From Bugulina stolonifera (taxonomy: Eukaryota; Bryozoa; Gymnolaemata; Cheilostomatida; Bugulidae): 64,000 nt of DNA. The translations under genes were made by a program, and so were the position numbers. The stretch is taken from contig OW285188.1 of NCBI GenBank assembly GCA_935421135.1, positions 26,319,933-26,383,932 of the forward strand, written 5' to 3'. The notes under the pieces are model-generated. The model saw only the letters and a program-made list of their open reading frames with translations. It had not been told where the DNA came from and made no database searches. This document shows positions 25,901 to 34,978 of this stretch, piece by piece (position 1 is the stretch's first letter; each line of letters starts with the position of its first letter).

Positions 25901-26404
25901 TGTAAATATGAATACTGTTAATGTCTTACTTTAGTAGACAAGTGTTTTAATTGTAAAGCTGTGTTAATGAGAGTGTTCACAGCATCCATCAGTGCAGTTG
26001 CTTGTTGTTTCACATTTTTCAAACGTAATGTGCTATGCTTTGATGTCTTGTGTTCACCAAAGACCAAGAACAGGTACGAAATCTATTCAAGTAAATTTGA
26101 TATATATATAATTTATATCTCATGTATTATGAGAGTAGGATTAATGAACAGAAATAGGTTATGGCAAAAGACTCAAAATTGCTCCGCAGGTTTTATATAT
26201 AATTGATGAAGGAATCCTGTTTCAATTGACATTGATGATATGCATCACTGAAAAGCAGGAATTTTGACATAAGCTTTTCAATTCAGAATATTATAGAGGT
26301 TCAATGTAGGATGTCTGTACCTGGTTTATAACAGGAGCTAATACGCACTCTGAAGACTTGAATTGTAATGAGCTCTTTGGGAGTGCCAATAATTCACTCA
26401 TCAT
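4949..26404 (-). CDS. Alpha-catenin/vinculin superfamily cytoskeletal adaptor, unusually long (about 1,396 aa, 26 exons)
   Basis: Exons on the minus strand, 5' to 3': 26321-26404, 25930-26082, 25550-25702, 25024-25326, 24505-24639, 24049-24201, 23757-23830, 23415-23571, 22982-23099, 14536-14607, 13121-13327, 12579-12779, 12204-12380, 11860-12033, 11289-11450, 10506-10759, 9955-10102, 9421-9610, 8592-8742, 8207-8306, 7820-8020, 6988-7087, 6710-6806, 6316-6557, 5789-5978, 4949-5143. All junctions are GT-AG and phases agree. The helical N-terminal bundles align by eye with alpha-catenin residues 1 to about 590 (for example IAKQQRDL...KCCQTCLKYP, and GHLSDIIDDITDAL). The C-terminal DLEKWMDNSN...GPIRNRKQLF and QITFYAKQLSMLTNVKRC match the actin-binding tail. 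Family role: linking cadherin or integrin adhesions to F-actin. Between these halves lie about 585 residues, roughly 480 more than in alpha-catenin, including an acidic segment (TDDDTDKEVLDI, NTDDLDDLE) and further helical segments. The intron between exons 9 and 10 holds an LTR retrotransposon. The start ATG is the first of two in tandem; a 5' noncoding exon is likely. Vinculin- or catulin-like identity is not excluded. Confidence 0.82.
6218..6300. repeat. Two tandem copies of a ~47-bp repeat
   Basis: AATATTACTTAGAACAG followed by AAAACAATGCTATGCA occurs twice (about 6218-6253 and 6265-6300) with one or two differences. It lies in the intron just beyond the splice donor of the exon 6316-6557. 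Confidence 0.65.
8816..9336. repeat. Intronic minisatellite, CCACACCCA-containing units of about 20-30 bp
   Basis: About twenty units built on ATATACCACACCCA followed by either TGATAGGAT or CAAGATACATGTAT variants. The array lies between exons 9421-9610 and 8592-8742 of the catenin-like gene. It keeps several long open frames in both directions; these are repeat artefacts, not genes. Confidence 0.9.
10917..11130 (+). mobile_element. tRNA-derived SINE
   Basis: A tRNA-like head carries an A box, TGGCTCAGTGGG at 10927-10938, and a perfect B box, GGTTCGAATCC at 10980-10990, with correct spacing. It is followed by a non-tRNA body with a GTGCCACAGGTGTGG segment. The head does not fold into a complete cloverleaf with a proper acceptor stem, so a SINE is preferred to a tRNA gene. 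It is intronic in the catenin-like gene, opposite strand. Confidence 0.7.
13362..13481. repeat. 24-bp minisatellite, five units, each with a palindrome
   Basis: Units start at 13362, 13386, 13410, 13434 and (degenerate) 13458. The unit reads GGTAAGTACACAGTGTACTG plus four bases. Each contains GTACAC-A-GTGTAC. It lies in the intron just upstream (gene sense) of the acceptor for exon 13121-13327. Confidence 0.85.
14340..14410 (-). mobile_element. Degenerate tRNA-like SINE head
   Basis: On the minus strand TAGGCGATTAGGCAC (14393-14407) resembles an A box and TGGTTCAAACCCC (14369-14381) is a good B box. The spacing is short, so this is probably a decayed SINE. Intronic in the catenin-like gene. 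Confidence 0.4.
14739..15545 (-). repeat. 3' LTR (807 bp)
   Basis: Nearly identical to 19599-20393. Visible differences are a 12-bp stretch near 14890 absent from the other copy and two substitutions. On the minus strand TATATAAAG at 15057-15065 is a TATA box, and AATAAA at 15007-15012 is a polyadenylation signal about 45 nt further on, giving a short R region. Confidence 0.95.
15541..18369 (-). CDS. Retropepsin plus long unique extension with Cys/His finger and coiled coil (-1 frame relative to gag)
   Basis: About 942 residues are open from the frameshift site to TGA 15541-15543; no ATG is needed. The aspartic protease is shown by LLLDTGCTTNLIS (DTG) and, about 65 residues later, DGVLGMPYL, the second conserved protease block. 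Next come four 32-residue repeats (PDVDDQCRRQGHP...RAEGG) and a basic, NLS-like patch (KKKRQ, KKPR). A long Ser/Thr/Pro and acidic stretch (DLDEVLLLLDDDDLYADL) follows. Then comes a finger-like segment, CRLC...H...H then CSC...H...H, near 16204-16344, and a predicted coiled coil at the C terminus (15565-15777; LRHQLHILQQRLL). The stop codon lies inside the 3' LTR and the frame runs through the polypurine tract. I recognise no RT, RNase H or integrase. The extension could be a nucleic-acid-binding, assembly or transcription-related module; that is inference. Confidence 0.85.
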   Translation of the reverse strand, partial: RLRPETVEAGTRALQVPRTSHLSISEDRPKYPVGKADPPSKTVTQVTYVKPHVPSLYIQGRLCSQDVTLLLDTGCTTNLISPRILKKLQRPDLEVLPVSQPYGKMADGSTLRFEGMVRLPMVVGRTFSQELFLIGSIPEDGVLGMPYLTKHKCSVNCHTAKVYTSRDQWPCVNRTGSPYTLRTMPEMKPSTPPPDVDDSCRRQGHPTRGSRAEGGTDNSVPSTPAPDVDDQCRRQGHPHRGSRAEGGTGSSSLSTPAPDVDDQCRRQGHPHRGSRAEGGKGSLPPSTTPHGVEVQCRRPGHPIGGLEAEGGTAKKKRQVEDQGRQAKKPRIQERRQGTNRLEEGAVDYFQHPIFPPPDWGRGSKGRPSYVRMLTPYTREHRPLSYRRKARWKRGRPPEVILERIHHKWAAQTTTYRRPTRPGPCLLSNSTDGSGDPDNLEIKIDLTTGVRQVHFRRNVDLLHGEKPGVADITSHTTRRTRAAPTPIKGQDPDGSPSTFTTTTQSTPSRTTEHSIRDFSTRTVPSLVGLLMDLPGEPIDLDEVLLLLDDDDLYADLGNSSRDEVVPVGSGHTEVPSVLRDDAVLTDSDMHRLPSGTTSDAHMYSNDIVHHVTESGDEDDSAYANIDNLNDQPLVSTLSLIETSPETPMPQSQLCWISPRTSSDIRRTARCKGRNSYCRLCKLEGTENTIKAHTRQHFTQFFCSCGVSARDAETVYRHQSQTGHGAIQYEVDSHMFQLFLKAMKLDKRVAYPSCIPADVGPKPFTIPAPPEAEARAAVVRLTPPPAPKKTSKRKSPWERLGSPKRPQTRMDPPALDHRGTDTYDIPKRRPRPPKARTGSDKAVPLSTSPPDTKNAKKSLESRTPTAEFQKERERLCATLNNRLGRLRHQLHILQQRLLHSHVRDRLTIVQQTEAVQDEISLHQRLTEQILRHTRRDSAKDRGAM
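15546..15556 (-). promoter_or_regulatory. Short polypurine tract before the 3' LTR
   Basis: GATCGGGGGGC on the coding strand, two bases upstream of the LTR start, is the only purine run in the expected plus-strand priming position. It is shorter than most polypurine tracts. Confidence 0.5.
17439..17822 (-). repeat. Four in-frame 96-bp tandem repeats within the protease ORF
   Basis: CTCCCTCGGC-type starts recur at 17439, 17535, 17631 and 17727, exactly 96 bp apart. The middle units are nearly identical and the outer ones more diverged. Each encodes 32 residues with an invariant Cys-Arg-Arg core and RGSRAEGG tail. Confidence 0.9.
18331..18375 (-). promoter_or_regulatory. -1 ribosomal frameshift signal at the gag/protease overlap
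   Basis: GGGAAAA occupies 18369-18375 on the minus strand in the correct register (tcG GGA AAA in the gag frame). After a 6-nt spacer (18363-18368), GGCCCGAG (18355-18362) pairs perfectly with CTCGGGCC (18331-18338) across a 16-nt loop that contains the gag stop region. AGAGG in the loop could pair with CCTCT at 18310-18314 to make a pseudoknot. The layout matches known -1 frameshift sites, and the -1 frame is open from here into the protease ORF. Confidence 0.8.
18348..19208 (-). CDS. gag: Retrotransposon Gag (capsid) protein, 286 aa
   Basis: First ORF of the LTR element, with a true ATG at 19206-19208. An N-terminal helix is followed by FKTPQFDGQGDVEFFIEQFL, then a capsid-like region (WSPAAMYLHLREALKGPA, EALRARYGLTDKEARLQLIQ) typical of the retrotransposon gag family found in Ty3/gypsy elements and related domesticated Gags. 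A short coiled-coil (about 215-235) and a Pro-rich basic tail follow. No CCHC zinc knuckle is visible, so nucleic-acid binding may rest on the basic tail or on the downstream ORF. The frame is intact; it terminates at TAG 18348-18350, shortly after a slippery heptamer that would divert some ribosomes into the protease frame. Family role: particle assembly. Confidence 0.9.
   Translation of the reverse strand: MASDIDRLVEVIGQYIEVARPQPPQPSFKTPQFDGQGDVEFFIEQFLTIAEANDWSPAAMYLHLREALKGPAQECGRPGTSEGIFEALRARYGLTDKEARLQLIQLRKDPGMSLQEHATLVKKLVHVAFQELPEAHRRVLAVENFSNSLEDGHLQRHLLAINPRDVDSAVRAGNDFLLVKGPSRGSKAHQIRAVTEPEPETPQINTVDSDLTWINDLKEAIQTLSQEVRRLRGLLDAPRVPGPRNRPSWQTSKKPGPPPQRTNGNAPPTYPEPPVPESGKGSGPRQ
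19578..19597 (-). promoter_or_regulatory. Primer-binding site complementary to tRNA-Leu(AAG) 3' end
   Basis: The coding strand next to the 5' LTR reads TGGTGGCAGCGGTGGGATTC. Its complement ends in CCACCGCTGCCA-CCA, which I recall as the 3' end of metazoan tRNA-Leu(AAG). The match runs over all 20 nt, one base from the LTR boundary. Confidence 0.75.
19599..20393 (-). repeat. 5' LTR (795 bp)
   Basis: Partner of 14739-15545. The TATA box TATATAAAG lies at 19905-19913 and AATAAA at 19855-19860 on the coding (minus) strand. This implies U3 of roughly 510 bp, a short R and U5 of about 240 bp. The 113-codon open frame in each LTR has no recognisable homology and is treated as chance. Confidence 0.95.
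20860..21480. other. Extremely AT-rich intronic stretch
   Basis: Part of the exon 9-10 intron of the catenin-like gene, outside the LTR element. Simple AT-rich sequence with no ORF, no splice-flanked open segment and no obvious repeat unit. Confidence 0.6.
21922..21970. repeat. Overlapping palindromes built from GGGTACAC / GTGTACCC
   Basis: GTGTACCCACC (21941-21951) and GGTGGGTACAC (21960-21970) form a perfect 11-bp stem with an 8-nt loop. GGGTACAC (21922-21929) offers an alternative partner for the central arm. Related GTGGGTACAC and AGTGTTCGAA words occur at 13490-13545, suggesting a shared mobile-element family. Confidence 0.7.
22197..22976. repeat. 23-bp minisatellite, about 33 units, abutting a splice donor
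   Basis: Unit ACCATGTACAAGTATAACAC plus TGA, tandem for about 780 bp with rare variants (AATAATG, CACTGCACC), the variants themselves spaced in a higher-order pattern. On the minus strand all three frames are open because 23 is not a multiple of three and no register contains a stop. The array starts inside the GTAAGT donor of exon 22982-23099. Confidence 0.95.
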
Positions 26405-27320
26405 AAACACTGTAAAACAAAATAGTATTGTTCAAAGTGATAGGAGGCAAATAATATATTTACTCTTATAAAACTTATGATTCAATTTAAATAGCTGATA
26501 TGGCTTATCAACGCCAAGGAGTAAGTACTCCTTGATTTAAATATTAGGGTTCCCCTGTGTTTATTCTTAGTAGAAATAATTTCAGTTCACTTAAAAGATA
26601 AAAATATATATAATTATAAAAACAAGCTGTAAACAGTACTAGCAAAGTCCTATGAAAGAAGATCTTTGGTACTAACATAATTTTATAGCAACAGAATTTT
26701 TGGAGTAAGATGATAGCCTCTTCTCATTCACTAGTTCAATATATTTCAGTATAGAGATTTACCTGCGTGCGTAGCATTTTAGGCTGAAGCCACACATTTT
26801 AAAACTGTATTCGCTGAAGCTGTAGCTTTGTAAACTTGAACTTCGTATAGCGTTCGAGTACGGCGACCAACCAGTGAAGTGTATTTTAGTGCATCTAGTC
26901 CTGAGCAGAGCTCTCTATGGCTCTGGCCCTGAGCTCAAAACTAACCCTAATAAGCAGTTCTACTGATTCGTCGCTCTAAGTCTATCTTACTTGTTTTAGC
27001 GATTTTCTTGTGAAAATTCTTGACCAACTACTGAACTAGTAAAAATATTCTTGTTGTTTTAATGTTCAAATTTAGACATTTAACTTCATAGATATCGCAT
27101 ATCAATTTGCTGATGGTATTAATCATGGCGATGAACTTGGTTATCTTATCATTGGCTTTGCTCATGAGACGAGTCATTGACTCAAGTCATTGACGATTGA
27201 TTGAATCACTTACTTATTTTATACAATTGGCATTGCTACAGTCACAAGACACTAACTATTGATATTCGCACTTCACAGGTTGTCTAAGATCTGACTTGAA
27301 GAAAGGGCTAATAAAGTGTT
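26405..27320. other. Upstream region of the catenin-like gene, no gene seen
   Basis: AG just upstream of the catenin start ATG suggests that the 5' untranslated exon and promoter lie here. No TATA-like or other decisive signal was recognised. Confidence 0.4.
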
Positions 27321-27329
27321 TTGTATAGA

Positions 27330-27725
27330 GTGTGTTCATGTATGGTTCAGAGACGTTGACTTGCAGAAAAGCAGAGTTGACAAGAATTGAGGAGTTCGAG
27401 ATGTGGAGAAGATCAACTAGATAGAAAACGTCAGTAATGAGAATGTCCTAGAGAGAGTGGGAGAACCTCGAAAAATGGTGGAAGCTATCAGGTCAAGGAA
27501 GAAGAAATAGGTGAGACATGTAGCCTATTGAGGCATGAGGGATTAGTGAAGGATGTCATTGAAGGAAGGATGGAAGAGAAACGACCCAGAGAGAGAAAGA
27601 GAATGATGATGATTGATAGATGATGTAAAAAGTGGAAAGCAATATCGTAGTTTGAAGAGAGAGGCGGAAGATAGAGAGTTTTGGAGAGGAGCACAATGAG
27701 GGACCTGCCCTAGGACAGAATACAC
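27330..27725 (+). pseudogene. LINE fragment (C-terminal end of a non-LTR retrotransposon ORF2), degenerate
   Basis: Reading across frames gives YGSETLTCRKAELTRIEEFE, then LVKDVIEGRMEEKRPRERKR and LKREAEDREFWRGAQ. These are the conserved tail of CR1/RTE/Jockey-type ORF2 proteins after the reverse transcriptase. Several in-frame stops and frame changes show it is dead. The rest of the element is not present. Confidence 0.8.
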
Positions 27726-28847
27726 ACAGGCAGACCTACAGTTAACTGAGCAGTACTTAGTTAGTGTTTATTATTTTAGTTTTCATATATTTTTTATTCA
27801 TTTAATATAAAAATTTGTAGGCCTACTATAATCATATATAAATTAAAAAATAACTAATGAATAAATACATTACGCGTGTATTTATATACATATTAAATTA
27901 TTTTATTGGTGCTGAAACAAAGTTAAATTAAAATTTATAAATAATCTGCTTTTTCTTTTTGTTTATTTAGCCTACAGAACAATATGAATATCACATTTGT
28001 ATATTTAGTTATTTTCATATGAATATACTTACTCGTTACTCACTCGCCATGGATAGAAAATTCTATTAATTATCGCATATTGTGCAAGTTGGATGTGTCA
28101 TTAATAGCAACGTGCTATTGGGCAAGTCTATGCTACAGCATATTGCTAATTTGCTTTCATTCAGCTGTAATTCTTAAATCTCAAAATGTTCAATGGGGAA
28201 CCTGTTATGGTAGACACTAGTTGTGGAAGAAACAAGTGTTAGTTAGGCTACTCTCTGGCTAGTTGTCACAAATATTGATTTTTCATTTCAACTCACAAAA
28301 GAAAATAAAAAAATTTAAATATATGTAATATATATGTATTGTGTACTAGTATAATATTTCTAGAAACTGGAGAGGGAGAATAATATTAAAGACTCTGTGA
28401 GTGTGTGACACTCATAGCTCTATTTAGTTACTTTTATTGCCATTTATTGTCATAGATTTCTGCAGGGCCAGGGTCATAGGCCGACATGTATTTCTCGTAA
28501 TCTAATGAACATGTATTTCTCGTAATCTAATAATACATTTTTATAATTTTTCGCTTTTATCTGACGATCACGAAAATCTTCTTGTCGTGCTGGAGCCAGC
28601 CATATGCTTTCAGCTGTATATTTACTCGACACGTGTTTTATTCTTTTCCCGGTCTCATGTAAAATTTCTGGGCTTTATTTAAATTTAACATATGCCTCAG
28701 TTTCTTGATTAGTGACTCGAAGGGCTACCATTATCATAGCAAGCTCCTAAATTTTTCCATGGTGATACACTTTGTCATTCTATGCGTATGCAGCCAACTA
28801 GGCTAATCGACTTTTGCCACACATTGCTAAATGTATTTATTTTAGAC
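27726..28847. other. Intergenic between LINE fragment and WWOX, no gene seen
   Basis: AT-rich. ATTTCTCGTAATCTAAT is duplicated at about 28486-28535. The WWOX promoter should lie near the right end, but no clear core element is seen. Confidence 0.4.
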
Positions 28848-31800
28848 ATGGTTGGCAGTGATCGTGACTCTGATAGTGAGGATGAGATGCCTCCAGGGTG
28901 GGAGGAGAGAGTATCTGTAGATGGTAAAGTATTCTATGCATGGTAAGTTGTTTAATCAGAGACCATCGACTAGTATCAGCATATTAATCGAGGTAAAAAT
29001 AAGCACTGCATTGTATACTGATCCTATAAATACTCCGTGCTGCTGTTAATTCTTTATGGCTAATTCTCTATATGTATATGTTGCAGTCACAGTACACAGA
29101 AAACTCAATGGCACCACCCAGTCAGTGGGAGACGTAAGAAAGTCATTGGAGGTTCGTTTTCTACATCGTTAATATCGTCACTGCCTGTTAATATCACTGT
29201 ATTAACAGGAATCAATAGCCCGACATCTTGCTACTGCTACGCTTTTTGATATATATGATACTTACGATTTTAGAGCTGCCATATGGGTGGGAGAGGAAGA
29301 TTGGAGATACAGGATATGTTTATTTTATTGAGTAAGTTGATGCTCTTTGCTATCTTTGCAGTGTCTACTTTGCGTCTGTGTCACATGAATCTATCACAGT
29401 ATCAACTAGCTACATAAAACGATGTGTAGTTTTTATTTGTTCGTTTTGAATGCAAGTGACTGTGTCAGGATTCATTTACTGAGAGAATGGGGGAAAGCAT
29501 TACATAGACGTATGTTATAGTACATAGACATAATATATTATAGTACATAGACATATATTATAGTACATAGACATAATATATTATACATAGACATGTAGTA
29601 AATAGACATGTAATATACATAGACATATGGTAAATAGACATCGTTTAATACTAGTCACAAGAACCAAAAGACGACATTCACGGACCCCAGGCTAGCATAT
29701 GCAATAGAAGATACTCCGCAAGCTGGTGATGTACTTACTATAAAACAGAAGTATGACTGTAATACGACAGCTTCACGTGTTCTTATCGGCAGAGACCTGA
29801 CAGGACAATATGCTATCATAACTGGTGCTAATGCTGGAATAGGTAACTTATTGTATGTCATTCTGTTTGTGTAGAATAATTAGCAATCCACTCAGTATAC
29901 CAGCTCTTGTTATCATTGTGGTCAGGGTATTCCTCATCAGCAGAGCTGCCTTATGACATTGGTCATATTATTGCATTCTTGTGGTTTGTGTTTTTAGTAC
30001 AACTGGTTTTTAAACAAACGTAGAGAGAGGACAACTTAACATGCACAGCCAAAAAACAACTTTTGTGGAAGATAACTCTGAATTACAGAGCCATTTTGCT
30101 ATTAAATCTAGTGATAAATGGCTCCATTGAAAAGATAACTCTTAAAAATCAGCTGATTCGCCTCGAAAAATGGAACATGGAACGCAACGATATATGATAA
30201 GCCTAGGGTGCATGATCACTTTAAGTGTTGCCAGGTTGATGATGTAATTTATAAACTATATTTCGTAGTGTTTTGTTATAATTTAATCCAAGTATCTCAT
30301 TAAGTTTTCTGGTCAACCTATAGTGTTATCAATATAATATACAGCTGAAATAACACATATCTTCATGTTGGTGTTTATCATTACCATTGCTAACTATATG
30401 TTCATGGCGTACGATAACTACAGTTTGGGTTCTCCATCCTGCAGGGTTTGAGACAGCCAAAGCCCTAGCCCTATCAGGGTGTACAGTTGTGATGGCTTGT
30501 AGGAATGTCAAGTCTGCCGAGTCAGCGGCAGCACTCATCGTTTCAGAGCACGCTGCCGCTAGAGTAGAGGTGATGAAAGTGGACCTGGCTTCCCTCAGGT
30601 CTGTACGGTCATTTGCAGAGGAGTATATCAGGAGAGAATGGTAAGATATACAGTGTATGCAACTACTGCATTATCTATTAGTACTATTTAGTAGTGTCAT
30701 ACTACTGTAAATGTATCATACACTGACACTGTAGAGCTACGCTAGGTCAGCACCTAGGTCAGCACGCATCTATAAGTCAGTCAGTACACTTTTATTATTT
30801 CAATATATTGTCAGCTCTATAAATATATACTTATGATATTAGTTCGGAATAAACCTCAATTTAGATTTTGATCTCTGTAATGCCAAATTTTCATTGTCAC
30901 CAAATTCTGTTTGCTGGTAATATATTGAAAGGCTTTGAACTTATATTATAGTATATTGACGTTAATTTGTTTTTTAGGCCTTTACACATGTTGATATTAA
31001 ATGCCGGAGTATTATCTCCTCCGTATACGGTCACAGAAGATGGTTTGGAGTTGTCCTTCCAAGTAAACTACTTATCTCAGCATTACTTGTGTAGACTATT
31101 AGAACATGCGCTCAAACGGTCAGCACCAAGTAGAATAGTGAATGTTTCATCTGAATCACACAGGTAAGAACTGTCAATGGCTGAACCACACCCAAAACAA
31201 CAGTTATAGCCTATGTCAAAATGTGCAGTCTGCATGTATTTTGGTCCCACAACTTTGGTGAAAATACTATAAAAGGTGGTAGTCGATGGAATTGTCTTTC
31301 CAATAGATGTTAGGAATTTTGGTGATGGAAGAGAAGACAAATCCATAGTCTGTTTGAGGTGGGATTGTTTTGTGAGAAGGCAACTTGCAAAGTTGCAGTT
31401 TTAACTCACCATACTTCCTGCAAAATTGTTAATGGACTTAAATGTTGCTATGATTGAACCATAACCCCACATGGCAATGATATGTTCTATATTTATAGAC
31501 ATCGAAGTCAGACAGTTCAGTCTGTGGCAGACGTCACACTAGAGAACTTATCTCCATCTGAGGAAAACTACAACGGCTTGGTTCAGTATGGAGTCACTAA
31601 ATTATTAAACATTGCATTCTCCAACGCCATTAATCAGCGTAAAGTCTTACATAAAGTGTTCAGTAACAGCTTACATCCAGGTAACCTAGTAGCCACTTCG
31701 CTAGGCAGGAACTGGTGGGGATATAGGCTCCTCTTTACTTTACTCCGACCCTTCACTAAATCTATGGTGAGTATGGCTATGCACGTAAACTTACATGTAC

Positions 31801-32361
31801 ATGGAGATGGATATAATATGTACAATACTTTACGAGGAGCATAAGTTTTTATAATCAGATGGGTTAATACTTGCCTACTTAGTACAGCTCTCCTCAACAT
31901 GTGTAAATATGCTGCCTGGTGGCCTATGGTGTAGAATAAACTAATGTTCATTATTATTAGTGTTTATTCAAGCGTAGAGCACTCTGAAGAGGACAGTAGT
32001 AAGACAACTCACAAATATAACTAAAATGATTCATATTGTGTAGACAACTTCAAATTTACAGCCATAAACATTTTGTATACTCGATATGATCACCCAATAT
32101 GAAATAGTGCAGACAACTTTTGCATTGTACATACTGTTATAGGAACAGGCAGCTGCTACTACAGTGTTTGTAGCCACCTGCAAGGAGTTGGATGATGTAG
32201 GAGGAATGTACTTCAACAACTGCTGGGTCTGTGAACCCTCCAAATTAGCCCGCTCTCCAGAGTTCTGTGAGAAAGTTTATCAACTGGGCGAACAAACTTT
32301 ATTAGATAAGATGGGTCCTCAGGCTTTTGAACTTCCAAGTGAAACCTCATCACAGTTTTGA
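28848..32361 (+). CDS. WWOX: WW domain-containing oxidoreductase, 424 aa, 8 exons
   Basis: Exons: 28848-28942, 29087-29151, 29274-29331, 29655-29842, 30445-30640, 30978-31163, 31499-31766, 32143-32361; GT-AG borders and phases agree, stop TGA. Two N-terminal WW domains are present: [17 protein letters not shown]...TQWHHP, and [17 protein letters not shown]...TTFTDPR. The second lacks the second Trp, as in the human protein. Then comes a classical short-chain dehydrogenase: [16 protein letters not shown] (NAD(P) binding), [15 protein letters not shown] (catalytic Ser region) and YGVTK (catalytic Tyr-xxx-Lys), followed by LHPGN and [13 protein letters not shown]. Length matches the family (human about 414 aa). 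Family role: tumour-suppressor-type scaffold binding PPxY partners, with a steroid/retinoid-type reductase fold. The ATG chosen is followed by an acidic [11 protein letters not shown] stretch like that of vertebrate WWOX. Intron 3 ends in a minisatellite close to the acceptor. Confidence 0.97.
29515..29645. repeat. ACATAGACAT minisatellite in WWOX intron 3
   Basis: Repeated TATAGTACATAGACATAATA-like units of about 20-28 bp and shorter TAAATAGACATG variants, ending about 10 bp before the acceptor of exon 29655-29842. Confidence 0.8.
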
Positions 32362-33336
32362 TATAAAATATATTTATTTACAAGTACGACATCGTGTTAC
32401 TGTACTGTGTAATGCACATTTTCAGGTACTATTTATTTTGTATGTTTATAGTTTCTCAAGTCTCTATTTTAAAAAGTAATTTACAATTGATTGTACTATT
32501 AGAGATTGTAATGTTTTTAGAGCAGAATTGCAAGAATTATGCGCTTTTCTTAATCTAGTCACTGCCAATGGCTTGTGAGTACATATATCACTAACTGTAA
32601 AATCTTATTAGCCATCTGATTTTTTTAAACATTGATCATTTTAAGGACTTGTTTGCTGCTCCAAATAAATATACAAATAAAAAGGCTAGTTTTGCCTAGA
32701 TGTAACCAGATTGCACATTCATCTTCATTGACTATATTATTATTATTGGTGACTGTTACGCACAGCAGATGTGTCTGCTGGATGCTTTTGGATTTGAGTG
32801 CAGTTGCCATACTTGCCAAGTGTCCAGATTTTGTCAGGACACCCGCTGGCTTTTGTGTCCGTCCCATAGAGATAACTCTATGGTCCTTCCCTACTAATGC
32901 AAAATGCATGGCTGGCTATTATACATGTACTAACTAAAGGAGATAATAATATTATTATGGTATTGATTGTATTCTTTATGGCAACAAGACCAACACAGCC
33001 CCATTATAATCATTGGAACGATTCACATTCTGTGTAAAAGTTGTGCTCTCCTATGCACAATACATTTGTTGTAGTTGTTCTCTCTTGGTTGCTTTAATCC
33101 TATAGTAAAAAACGGCCACACGCAGGCAATGTTTATACCTTGTCTTGCAAATTATCTAATTACGTGCAGCCTTCCCATTGAAGAAATAGAATTTTATATG
33201 GTAACTTTTTGGGCCTGGAATTATTAAAAAGTTTGCTATTCTATTGGCCTAGATCTTATTCTTGACACACTCCACTAACAAGTTTTTGCACAGCTTTATA
33301 ATCAGAACTGCCCAGAAGCTCCGCACTGGTGAGATC

Positions 33337-33430
33337 CTAGCAGACTAACAAAAAAGACCTGCAACTTTCACTCTGATAGTTCCTCTTTTCCCCTAACCTG
33401 GGGTCTAGGAGCTTAACCAAGACAAGACTA
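33337..33430. repeat. Dispersed repeat, copy B (inverted relative to 3716-3808)
   Basis: Contains CCCCTAACCTGGGGTCTAGG, the reverse complement of the copy-A core, with flanking similarity on both sides. Located between WWOX and the TOX gene. Confidence 0.7.
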
Positions 33431-34029
33431 ACTGTACTGTTTCTTTTACTTTATTAATGTACATGCAGTTGCAGCTACAGGCATGACCCATGATAGGCCA
33501 ACAGACCATTTGATTAGGTTTTGTTCTTTGACATCTCATATGATTGTAGGCCTATTGAATTTAGTGGAAGCTTGCTTATACCAAGGAGTAAGAGACCCTT
33601 ACTTCTTGCTTATACATTGTACATAATAAATGATATAATATTTATATTATAATTATTTATATAATATTTATATTATATTATAGCTAGCAAGAATTTTATA
33701 TAAGAACAAGTATTATATTATGTAACCTACTCTGTGTAGTTCATACTATACTGATAGTGATATTTTATGAATGATAATATTTGAAAAAACCTGGTAATAG
33801 TCATATAAATAATACAGATATTTTCATCTAGAATAATTCTATATTTAATATTATTATCATTATAGTTATCTGACTAACAAACTAACTGCTCTGATTACTA
33901 ACTAACCAAACAACAAAACTAGTAACATTATACATCATAACAAGTTATAACCATGGTGCTCTGAGTGAGGAGCCAAGCCTGTCCTACAAATTCCACAACC
34001 AAATCTATCAGACAATACTAACACAACCA

Positions 34030-34170
34030 AGATGAGTATTAGTGTTGACTTTCTAGCTCCAAAACCGATCCAAGAAGGGTCAGATCTGTCTAATCAGTGA
34101 ACAAAATTCAAGGAGGAGTTTGAACTTTTCCTTACAGCAGCTGAGAAGTTTGACGCTTTCTGCAATTGAG
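34030..34170 (+). pseudogene. Possible decayed LTR-retrotransposon gag fragment
   Basis: ATG-led reading gives FLAPKPIQEGSDLSN, a stop, then KFKEEFELFLTAAEKFD. This resembles the start of Ty3/gypsy Gag proteins (W..W...FE.YL.A). In-frame stops are present and no LTRs are visible. Weak evidence. Confidence 0.35.
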
Positions 34171-34978
34171 GTACAAACAAGATTGTAAAGAGACACCAAC
34201 TGCTATCTACAAAACAAGGCAGCATGACTTAATGTCACGACTTTGCATAAAATATCACGGGAATGCCAACTAGCTACCATGTACGATGATTTTATGCTCC
34301 AAGCACTCCTGTTGGGCTACCTTTTGTAGCGGGCAATTGGGTTAGAGTTATCCAGAAGTAAACAAAAGAAGGCAACTTCTGCTTTAATTTTGACAATAAA
34401 CAGAGGCTACCTTATTTACTGCGTCCATCTCAGTCTAATCTCCCCACCAAATCCACAGTAAGACAACTGTAGAGAAGACACAGCATGAATTAGATGAATT
34501 AGTATCCTCATAAAGGCCGATTGTGTTACTGGCAGCTAAACATGTTTGGTCTGAACATCACAGAGGCACACATGTCAACGAAGGATATTAAACTGCTATA
34601 TATGATATGGGATTATTTAGATAAATGCATTTATATCCTCAAGCAGCAAAATATTGCGACTTGGAATAGTATATCTGTATAACGCTGAGATGGTGCACCT
34701 AAGATTGATTAAATATTTAAGCACAAACATGTTGAATGGTGTGCAGTTACAGGAGTAAAAATATTTTACAGTATGCTAATAAAATGACTTGTCATTTGTA
34801 TTAATTACAGTGATTGAAATACTTTGAATTACTTAAGTTAGGTCGAACTAATATTACCAACATCAGTTAGTATTTTGAACTTTGGGAGAAGCTGGTGTTA
34901 CCATTCCTTTTATGACATTGAGACATTGGAATGGGAAGCTTGACGCCAGTGTTATTTTACATAATTTGTTTATGTAGG

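Larger units (their letters stand above)
32362..34978. other. Intergenic WWOX-TOX interval
   Basis: Contains AATAAA-type signals near 32664 and 32677 usable by WWOX, the dispersed repeat at 33337, an AT-rich palindromic patch (about 33630-33690) and a possible decayed gag (34030-34170). No intact gene is seen. Confidence 0.5.

Noticed and set aside
32632..32937. 101-codon plus-strand and 94-codon minus-strand ORFs downstream of WWOX
   Set aside because: No domain, no splice or start context, and they overlap each other; likely chance within the WWOX 3' flank.
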